From Bradyrhizobium erythrophlei (GTDB lineage: Bacteria > Pseudomonadota > Alphaproteobacteria > Rhizobiales > Xanthobacteraceae): a stretch of DNA of 64,000 bases. How positions within the stretch are numbered: the stretch's first letter is position 1; the number at the start of each line of letters is the position of its first letter. This document shows positions 7,149-13,747 of this stretch, in pieces. The notes under the pieces are model-generated. The model was not told the origin of the DNA. It did not search any database and was given only the letters and a program-made list of their open reading frames with translations. Made by a program: the position numbers and the translations under genes. Location: contig NZ_LT670849.1 in NCBI RefSeq assembly GCF_900142985.1, forward strand, positions 4,108,501-4,172,500, read 5' to 3'.

Positions 7149-7544
7149 CGCTGTCAGCTAACGATTTCTGTCGGAAATATCCGACTCAGTTTGCTCTTTG
7201 CAAACTTCTTGCTCGGGGAATTTCAGTCTCACTTAACTTTCCATGCTTCTTGGGCGGCGTTTTCAGCATCCGCTTAAGAATGTCATCTCTGGTAAGTGGT
7301 TGAGATTCCTTGGCCACGATCTCGCTACAAAATGTATGACAAGATTCTTGCGCGTTGGCTGTTGCGCATCAGACTCAGTTTCGCGTTCAATGGCGGCAAC
7401 GTCGTGGGACTGATTCGTCCGACCTGCGGCGGAGAGTGCGGGAAGCTGTGCAACCAGCCCCCGCTTTCTCTGGCGATCCCCGCTCTACCCGGAGCGGGAC
7501 CACGGTGACGGCATCCAACCCGTCTACCGTAGTATCGAGTACCC

Positions 7545-7576
7545 AACGGCCCTGCGGTTCACCCCGTGGGGCCGTT
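7545..7576. terminator. Hairpin resembling a transcription terminator
   Basis: AACGGCCC (7545-7552) pairs perfectly with GGGCCGTT (7569-7576) across a 16-base loop. A pyrimidine stretch, GCCCTTTC, follows but there is no pure T run. There is no coding sequence directly upstream, so it may end a small RNA or be a remnant. Confidence 0.35.
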
Positions 7577-7924
7577 GCCCTTTCAGCCTACCGATTCTGA
7601 GTTCGCAATTTGCGAATCACATATTCGGCTCAACCGAAACTTCGGTAACCGTACCGGTCACATCCAGCTACGGTCAAAGACAAAGTGTCCCAGACAATCA
7701 CAAACTGTGAACTTCTACTCACGGAATCCCCTGATACCGTTGGATTCGGCGGCATGTAAGGTGTTTAACTCCACACGGCGAGCGCAGAACATCGCGCAAA
7801 CCTACTGCACGGATTTTGCACGTAACTGCACGCCATTTCATGCTTCGTTCTGCGTGCATACGCCAATCGGCGAACTACCCAACCGGTCGCCAACTCAAAA
7901 AGTATCTGATTTCATTGAAGCTTC

Positions 7925-7999
7925 TGGTGGGCGCACAAGGGATCGAACCTTGGACCTCTCCCGTGTGAAGGGAACGCTCTCCCGCTGAGCTATGCGCCC
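7925..7999 (-). tRNA. tRNA-Val (anticodon CAC)
   Basis: On the minus strand the gene begins GGGCGCATAGCTCAGC and ends GTGCGCCCACCA with an encoded CCA. The cloverleaf folds cleanly: acceptor GGGCGCA/TGCGCCC, D-arm GCTC/GAGC, anticodon stem TTCCC/GGGAG around the loop TTCACAC (anticodon CAC, reading GUG), and T-arm CAAGG-TTCGATC-CCTTG. Its 3' end faces the low-G+C patch at 4.2-7.9 kb, the usual orientation for integration at a tRNA 3' end. I found no second copy of the 3' end marking the far side. Confidence 0.95.
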
Positions 8000-8975
8000 G
8001 GCTGCCCGCAGGGGTGCCAGAAGGGTGCGATTTACGAAGCAGGGGGCAGGGGTGTCAAGCGAAGACTCTATGTCTCATGGGAGTTTTCGTTCCCCGGATG
8101 CTGCGCAATACGCGGCGAAGCGGCGTAGTGCGCTGCTGATCCGGGGCCCATCATCCGCGTGTTCATCATGGGTCCCGGCTCTGCGGCGCAGCGCTCCACG
8201 CTGCTGCCGCGTCCGGGACACGGCCGGGCTCAAGCAATTGCTCATCACTTGACATGATTTCCGCTGCCACGCCTGATTTGCCCGTCGTGCCAATCGGCCG
8301 CAGGGTCGCGCCTTGAGCCGTCGTGCAAATCAGACGCAGAATTCCGGCCATCCCGCGCCCACCAAGGAGGGCGTTTCGCGATCGTCACGAACGTTGGGCG
8401 CGGGGAGCGGTGGACGCTTTGGCTTGCGAACGACGAACGCAGGTGCGAAGCGGACGGCGAAGTCGTGTGGTCCTGATGCCTCGACGCTGGCATCAACCCG
8501 GTGACGATGCTCCGCATCGCACCGGGGACGGAGACAACAAGCCCGATCTCCGGGGAGAGCACGAAGGAAACCGTTAAAACCATTCGCGCAGGGAATGCCG
8601 TGTTTCTCGGCTCACCTGTGGTGACGACGTGTGTTTTTCTACACACAAAACTGCGGGTGCGATCTGAGCGCCCGGCATTCCCTGCGCCCTCCGATTGTCG
8701 AGGGACGATGTTCTGATAGAGACTCGGGTGCGAAAGTGCCGCGGGAGTGCGAAGGCGTGTCTGCTCCATCCTTCGAGACGCATCGCCCAAAGGCGATGCT
8801 CCTCAGGATGAGGCTGCGCAAGTGGCTGATAATCTCGCTGAGCTAAACCCTCATGGTGAGGAGGCGTGCGTGCCCGAGCAGGCCGAACGAAAGCAAGGCC
8901 GTTAGCGAACGGCACGAAACAACAACGCGCCGTCGCTGGACGATGCTTCGTATCGCCAGGAGAACCATGAGGCCC
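8000..8975. repeat. Non-coding region built of dispersed palindromic repeats
   Basis: Almost 1 kb with no supportable gene. It is made of G+C-rich palindromic segments: a duplicated GGGCCC...CCGGGnnnCG type block at 8090-8225, a large inverted repeat at 8586-8687, and CCTCATnnTGAGG modules at 8798-8813 and 8848-8863. The same modules recur at 11656-11761. Repeats of this kind are scattered in Bradyrhizobium-type genomes between genes. Frames here run through the repeats and change direction, so they are not protein-coding. Confidence 0.55.
8586..8687. repeat. Long inverted repeat with nested hairpin
   Basis: A perfect 15-base arm (GCGCAGGGAATGCCG, 8586-8600) is matched by its complement at 8673-8687. 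Inside, GTGTGT (8629-8634) and ACACAC (8641-8646) form a second hairpin. The transcript would fold into a long stem with an inner arm, like a REP or MITE-like unit. Confidence 0.65.
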
Positions 8976-10232
8976 TCACGCCCCCTGACGGGCGCGGGAG
9001 GCGTGGGCTTGCAGCGCGCGGATGCGCTCGGCGAGCGTGCCGCCGCCTTCACTTGCGCTGCCGCTGGCTGAACCATTCGCTGGCTTGGCGGGTTCTGTAG
9101 CCAGCAGCGCCTCGATCGGCGAGTTCGGTCCTTCGAGCTGCATCGCCAGCTTGGCGACTTCGGCGGCGATGTCGTTGATGCGTTCGCGTAACAGCGCATT
9201 CTCCATGCGCTCGGTGGCCCAGGACGATTCCGCCTGCTGCTGGATCGCGTTGATGTCGCGTTGCAGTTTTGAACGCTCGTCGCGTGCGACGCGAAGCTGG
9301 TCCTCGACGGCGGCCTTCTCGGACTTCAGCTTCTCGATGACAGGCGCCGAGCCGCCGCTGGCGAGCGCAAGCTCGTCGCGCAAGGCCTGAATGGTGCGTT
9401 CGCTCGTGTCCTTGGCCTGGCGCAACTGATTGGCTTCGTAATCGCGCTCGGCGAGCAGTTTGCCTTGCGTGGCAAGCCGTCCTTCGAGATCGTTGACGCG
9501 GTTAGAGAGCAGTTCGGCTTCCTTGACTTGCAGGATCAACTGGCGATCCAGATCCGTGACGCGCTGGCTCAGGTTCTCGACGCGGCCGCGCGCCTCGCCG
9601 AGATCGCGGCTGGCGGTCTCCGAGGCGGTGCGCTCCTGTTCGAGCCGCGCCTGCGTGGTGGTGAATTCCTTCTCGGCATCGCCGACGCGGTTCTTCAGCG
9701 CATCGATCTGCGTATGCACGGCGACCAGTTCGACCTGCCGGCTCTCGGCCATCACGGAGCGGTCGTTCAGCTCGGTCTTGAGGCCGGCGAGTTCGTTCTG
9801 CTTGTCGCTCAGCGCCTTCTCGGCGTTGCGCAGCGATGCAGTCTTGGTCGCAAATTCTTCTTCGGTGGCGCGAAGCTGCTCCTTCACCGCCTTCTCGCGC
9901 GCTTCCAGCGAAAAGATCGTTGCGTTCTTCTCGCCAAGCTCGAGCTTCATGCGATTGATCGCGTCGGTCTTCTTGCCGAGTTCGGCGAGCTGGCTCGTGG
10001 TCTTGTGCTTGAGCTGGTCGACGCTCATCTCCAGCCGCCGCGCCGACATCGCAAATTCCGCGCGCAGCTGGTCCTTGTCGGCCTGGATCTCCGCCATCGA
10101 TAGAGGTGTCGCCGCTTCCATGCGCCGGGTGGTCAGCCGCACTGCACGGTTATGCACCAGCGGCACGATCGTCAGACCGAGCAGCATCGCGACCAGGAAA
10201 CCGATCGCCAGATACATGGCCGGCTCGACCAT
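8976..10232 (-). CDS. Membrane-anchored coiled-coil protein
   Basis: 418 residues. A single N-terminal transmembrane helix (MYLAIGFLVAMLLGLTIVPLV, about 5-26) is followed by roughly 320 residues of nearly unbroken heptad-rich coiled coil and a low-complexity tail (ANGSASGSASEGGG) that ends in a short basic helix. There is no catalytic motif. The shape, with a membrane anchor and a long cytoplasmic rod, resembles structural or scaffold proteins such as RmuC-like or EzrA-like proteins, but no family is assigned. It stands alone on the minus strand with A+T-rich DNA before its start. Confidence 0.75.
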   Translation of the reverse strand: MVEPAMYLAIGFLVAMLLGLTIVPLVHNRAVRLTTRRMEAATPLSMAEIQADKDQLRAEFAMSARRLEMSVDQLKHKTTSQLAELGKKTDAINRMKLELGEKNATIFSLEAREKAVKEQLRATEEEFATKTASLRNAEKALSDKQNELAGLKTELNDRSVMAESRQVELVAVHTQIDALKNRVGDAEKEFTTTQARLEQERTASETASRDLGEARGRVENLSQRVTDLDRQLILQVKEAELLSNRVNDLEGRLATQGKLLAERDYEANQLRQAKDTSERTIQALRDELALASGGSAPVIEKLKSEKAAVEDQLRVARDERSKLQRDINAIQQQAESSWATERMENALLRERINDIAAEVAKLAMQLEGPNSPIEALLATEPAKPANGSASGSASEGGGTLAERIRALQAHASRARQGA

Positions 10233-10383
10233 AAAACCTCCACACCAACACGAACGCTAATGACTCGTTAACTAACAATGCCACGGCGCGTGGGGGCAAG
10301 GCCAGTCCCAAGCATCGTTAACGTGAATCGGGTCGAACCCGCGTGTTCCGGTTTGGAAACTGCCCGTTACCTGGGCAGGAAAA

Positions 10384-10989
10384 TCAGAAGGGATTCCAGG
10401 TCGCGTGCGGCGTGTACTTCAGATAGCCGATATTGGCGCCGAGCCTTAAGCCCAGGCCCGAGCGGATCGGCACCAGCACGATGTTGTTGGCGGTCAGCGC
10501 CGTCATGCCGAAGCCGCCGATGATATAGGCGGAACCGTCGATACCGGCGAAGCGCTGGTAGATCGCGCTGGTGGCCGGCAGGTTGTAGACGAGCGTCATG
10601 GTGCGCGCGCCGTCGCCGCCCCAGTCGAATCCGACCGACGGCCCCTGCCAATACACCCGCAGATCGCCGGCGTTCTTGGTGTAGAGCGTGCCCTCGCCAT
10701 AACGCAGGCCTGCGACGAACGCGCCCGAGCCTTCTTCGCCGAGCACGTAGCCGTTCGGCAGACCCCACTGGCTGACCGCGCGCTCGATCACGGAAGCAAG
10801 CCCGCGCGAGACGTTGCCGAAGAACTTGTGGCCGGCGCCGACCAGTTCGTCCGGCCCGTAGGTGTTCGGTGACGGCTGGCGCTGCGGTGGCGGCAGGTCC
10901 GGCGGCGGCGCCTGTTGCGCCGAAACCGGCACAGCCCAGCACGTCAGCGCGATGAACGACATCGCAGCAAGGCGGGTGGCGAAATTCAT
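10384..10989 (-). CDS. eipA: EipA-family (DUF1134) periplasmic envelope-integrity protein
   Basis: 201 residues. The signal peptide (LAAMSFIALTCWAVPVSAQ) is followed by a Pro/Gln-rich linker and the DUF1134 domain. Family hallmarks include GYVLGEEGSGAFVAGLRYGEG, QGPSVGFDWGGDGAR and SAYIIGGFGMTAL. In Brucella the family member EipA is a small beta-barrel protein needed for cell-envelope integrity and is linked genetically to O-polysaccharide. In Brucella its promoter is under CtrA control; I did not find a convincing CtrA site here. It is a single-gene unit, divergent from the YHS gene at 11102. Confidence 0.85.
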   Translation of the reverse strand: MNFATRLAAMSFIALTCWAVPVSAQQAPPPDLPPPQRQPSPNTYGPDELVGAGHKFFGNVSRGLASVIERAVSQWGLPNGYVLGEEGSGAFVAGLRYGEGTLYTKNAGDLRVYWQGPSVGFDWGGDGARTMTLVYNLPATSAIYQRFAGIDGSAYIIGGFGMTALTANNIVLVPIRSGLGLRLGANIGYLKYTPHATWNPF

Positions 10990-11101
10990 CGAAGTTCCCC
11001 TAGATAGTCGGATCCGGCGACGGCTTTAACTCAATGCTGACTAGCATGAATTTAGGCTGAACCGGCTTGTCCCCCCGACTCGGAAGTTATCAGGTTCAAC
11101 T

Positions 11102-11632
11102 ATGACGCTAGAACGGCAGGAAGCCAACGGCATCGCGACGAAACCGCATTTTCGGCCCCGAATGGCCTTGATTTCGCTCGTCCTGCTGGCGGGCTTGGGC
11201 GCAAGTGTGGCGGCAGGATCGATGGCGCGGGCGGCCACGACCGAACGCGTGGTCACCAATCGCTATAGCGGGCTCGCCATCGAGGGCTACGACCCCGTCG
11301 CCTATTTCATCGACGGTAACCCCGAAGTCGGGCTGCCGGCTTACGAGGCGGCGCAGGGCGGGGCGGTCTGGCGCTTTCGCAACGAGGGCAACCGCGATTC
11401 CTTCATCGCCCATCCCGAAATCTATGGCCCCCAGTTCGGCGGCTATGACCCGGTGGATCTGGCGCGCGGCGTGACGGTGGCCGGAAACCCGCGGTTCTGG
11501 CTGATCGCCAGCGATCGGCTTTATCTGTTCGGGCGCGAAGACACCCGCGATGCCTTTGCCGCCAACCCGGCGCCCTTTCTGAAAGAGGCGCTCCAGCGCT
11601 GGCCGGCGCTGGAGAACCAGCTCGCGCAGTAG
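11102..11632 (+). CDS. Secreted YHS-domain protein
   Basis: 176 residues with a twin basic N-terminus and hydrophobic segment (MALISLVLLAGLGASVAAGS), probably cleaved after ARA. The YHS-type domain is visible as AIEGYDPVAYFIDG, AVWRFRNEGNRDSFIAHPEIYGPQFGGY. YHS domains are often proposed to bind metals, but this secreted alphaproteobacterial form has lost the Cys/His ligands of the classical version. Function unknown. It is divergent from eipA with 112 bases between the starts. Confidence 0.75.
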   Translation: MTLERQEANGIATKPHFRPRMALISLVLLAGLGASVAAGSMARAATTERVVTNRYSGLAIEGYDPVAYFIDGNPEVGLPAYEAAQGGAVWRFRNEGNRDSFIAHPEIYGPQFGGYDPVDLARGVTVAGNPRFWLIASDRLYLFGREDTRDAFAANPAPFLKEALQRWPALENQLAQ

Positions 11633-11655
11633 CTGGTCGCACAGGCATCCTCTCC

Positions 11656-11761
11656 CCTCATCCTGAGGAGCCGCGTGAGCGGCCTCTCGAAGGATGAGGC
11701 CGGCATCGTGGCCACATGGTTCGAGACGCGCTAGCTCCGCTACCGCTCCTCACCATGAGGG
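11656..11761. repeat. Second copy of the CCTCATnnTGAGG palindrome modules
   Basis: CCTCATCCTGAGGAGC (11656-11671) is the exact reverse complement of 8798-8813, and CTCCTCACCATGAGGG (11746-11761) is the exact reverse complement of 8848-8863. Between them lies CTCTCGAAGGATGAGG (11684-11699). The element sits in the convergent gap between the YHS gene and cysQ. Confidence 0.65.
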
Positions 11762-11784
11762 TCCTGGGCTGGCGATCCCCGGTT

Positions 11785-12657
11785 CTAGCTCGCTTCCGGA
11801 TCGCCCCAGGCGATGAACGCGGGCACGATAAAGTCGCCGCCCTTGCCAAAACGCAGCGCGCGCCCGGCGGCGTCCGTGACCTTGCCGCCGGCCCCCGTGA
11901 CGATGGCGTGGCCGGCCGCGATATCCCACTCACTGGTTGGCGCGAGCCGCGGATAGACGTCGACCTCGCCCTCGGCCACCTTGGCCAGCTTCACGGCCGA
12001 GCCGAGCTTTAGCCGCACCGCGCCCGGCCTCGCATCGATGAAGGCTTCAGAAGCGGCGTCAGCATGTGAGCGGCTCGTCGCCGCCACCCAGGCCTGCCCC
12101 GCTGGCGGAAAGCGGCGGGTGCGGATCGCCTGCGCCGGTCCGCTCTCCTGAGCCCGATTATTTCCCTGGCCGATCGCGAGCCGCTCGGCGCCGCGACCGA
12201 TTCCCTCAGTAGCCAGTCCGCGCCAGATCAGCCCGAGCGCAGGCGCGCCGATGATGCCGAGCAGCGGCGTTCCCTTGACCACCAGCGCGATATTGACGGT
12301 GAACTCGTCGCGGCCGGCGACGAACTCCTTGGTGCCGTCGAGCGGATCGATCAGGAAGAAGGCGTCGGGGCAGCCGCCGAGCGGCCTGGCGCGCTCTTCG
12401 GAAAGGGCGGGAATATCGGGCGCGAGTTGCTTCAGCCCGTCAGCGATGATGCGGTCGGCCGCCAGGTCGGCGTCCGTGACCGGCGAGCCGTCGGCCTTGC
12501 CGTCGACCTGCATCCTCTTGCGATCGATCTTGAGGATCGCCGATCCGGCCCGGGCGACCAGCGCGGTCAGCGGCGCCATCAGGCGGGCGGCGGCGTCGTC
12601 GCCGATGGGGGACGAAGAAACGTGCCTTGGGGGCGGCGAGCCTTTCAATTGCCTCAT
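11785..12657 (-). CDS. cysQ: 3'(2'),5'-bisphosphate nucleotidase, CysQ family
   Basis: 290 residues from the ATG at 12657; the frame is open further upstream. Inositol-monophosphatase-fold signatures are present: the metal-binding acidic pair in LSEERA, the central DPLDGTKEFVAGRDEF, and the C-terminal WDIAAGHAIVTGAGG. CysQ hydrolyses 3'-phosphoadenosine 5'-phosphate, the by-product of PAPS use in sulfur assimilation, at the cytoplasmic face of the membrane. The start is uncertain because no well-spaced ribosome-binding site is seen; M at about residue 27 (MAPLTAL) would give a shorter, still complete protein. It is divergent from chpT. Confidence 0.85.
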   Translation of the reverse strand: MRQLKGSPPPRHVSSSPIGDDAAARLMAPLTALVARAGSAILKIDRKRMQVDGKADGSPVTDADLAADRIIADGLKQLAPDIPALSEERARPLGGCPDAFFLIDPLDGTKEFVAGRDEFTVNIALVVKGTPLLGIIGAPALGLIWRGLATEGIGRGAERLAIGQGNNRAQESGPAQAIRTRRFPPAGQAWVAATSRSHADAASEAFIDARPGAVRLKLGSAVKLAKVAEGEVDVYPRLAPTSEWDIAAGHAIVTGAGGKVTDAAGRALRFGKGGDFIVPAFIAWGDPEAS

Positions 12658-12843
12658 CTCCTGCGTAGCGACACCAGCTATAAGCCGCTTGTGTGGGGAA
12701 GCGTAGCCGCTCCGCGCTTCCCTGTGTTGGCAGCTCATGGCCCGCCAGTGTATCAAACCGTCAACTCAGTCTGCCGTGATTCGGTCGCACGGCGCTGACA
12801 TCGATTTCAGCTCCGATTTTCAGGAACGCCCAAGGAACACTTA

Positions 12844-13485
12844 ATGTCTGGTGCCCCCGGTCCCGCTCCCGATGCCCTTGAACTGGCGGCGTTGCTGTGT
12901 TCGCGGGTCTGCCACGATCTCATCAGCCCGGTGGGCGCCATCGTCAACGGCCTCGAGGTGCTGGACGACAATCCCAAGCCCGAAGATCGCGAATTTGCGC
13001 TCGACCTGATCCGCAAGAGCGCGAAGACGGCGTCGGCCCGGCTGCAGTTCTGCCGCCTGGCGTTCGGCGCGGCCGGCTCGGCCGGGGCCCAGATCGATCT
13101 CGGCGACGCGCAGAACATGGCGCGCGGCCATATCGAGGACGGCAAGACCTCGATCGCCTGGAACCTGCCGCGGCTGCTGTTGCCGAAGAACCGCGTCAAG
13201 CTGCTCCTGAACATGATGGTGATCGCGCAGCAGACCATTCCGCGCGGCGGCACGCTCACGGTCGATCCGATCGGCGAGGGCGAGAGGATGAGTTTCCGCG
13301 TCACGGCAAGCGGGCTCAATGCGCGGCTGCCGCAGAATATTGCCGATATCCTGGGTTCGGGGCAGATCGCGGCGAGCGACGCCCATTCGGTGCAGCCGTA
13401 TTATACGCGCCTGCTCGCCGAGTCCTGCGGGCTGGGCGTCAAGCTGGTGGCCGAGGGCGAATCGGTGGTGGTCACGGCGGCCTGA
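12844..13485 (+). CDS. chpT: ChpT histidine phosphotransferase of the CtrA pathway
   Basis: 213 residues. The DHp-like helix carries the phospho-accepting histidine at H24 in SRVCHDLISPVGAI, followed by a degenerate ATPase-like domain without ATP-binding boxes, which is the ChpT architecture. In Caulobacter, ChpT takes phosphate from CckA and passes it to CtrA and CpdR, so it controls cell-cycle progression and flagellar gene expression. The target, ctrA, is encoded at 28002-28703. The chemotaxis operon starts 262 bases downstream on the same strand. Confidence 0.9.
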   Translation: MSGAPGPAPDALELAALLCSRVCHDLISPVGAIVNGLEVLDDNPKPEDREFALDLIRKSAKTASARLQFCRLAFGAAGSAGAQIDLGDAQNMARGHIEDGKTSIAWNLPRLLLPKNRVKLLLNMMVIAQQTIPRGGTLTVDPIGEGERMSFRVTASGLNARLPQNIADILGSGQIAASDAHSVQPYYTRLLAESCGLGVKLVAEGESVVVTAA

Positions 13486-13747
13486 AACGTCGCGCGGCTG
13501 AAATGACGGCGTTTCGGTTGGCATGAGCGGTGGCGCGCGGCGTTCGAACGTGTCGCTGCGCCGGCGAAGGGGTTAACGAAGCGTAACCAAACGCATCATC
13601 GCGACCCCGGTATTCTACGGGGAGAGCTTATCTCTTTGTTGAGGCCGTTCTTTTCCACTTACTCAACCAAACTTAAACGCTTTGCATAGAAGCTGGCCAC
13701 ACTCGGAAAGCGCGCCGAATGCGCGTGTGGGGTGAAGGCCAGATTTC

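Larger units (their letters stand above)
7069..7924. other. Gene-free region between the accessory patch and tRNA-Val
   Basis: About 850 bases in which I find no convincing gene: frames are short, without ribosome-binding sites and without recognisable motifs. It contains a perfect 9-base palindrome (7130-7148) and a terminator-like hairpin (7545-7576). Base composition remains lower in G+C than the chromosome to the right. It may be the eroded end of an integrated element whose integrase has been lost. Confidence 0.4.

Noticed and set aside
7566..7988. 140-codon frame ending in the tRNA-Val gene
   Set aside because: It runs into the tRNA on the opposite strand and has no start context or conserved look; treated as non-coding.
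4200..7999. Integrated genomic island with attachment repeats
   Set aside because: The tRNA position and composition fit, but I found no integrase gene and no duplicate of the tRNA 3' end on the left side, so a defined island is not claimed.
8245..8790. 181-codon minus-strand frame in the repeat region
   Set aside because: It is composed of repeat sequence and spans the inverted repeat, so translation is unlikely to be meaningful.
13571..13586. CtrA site TTAACGAAGCGTAAC before cheA
   Set aside because: The second half reads GTAA/TAAC and the spacing is six, so it matches the TTAA-N7-TTAA rule too poorly.
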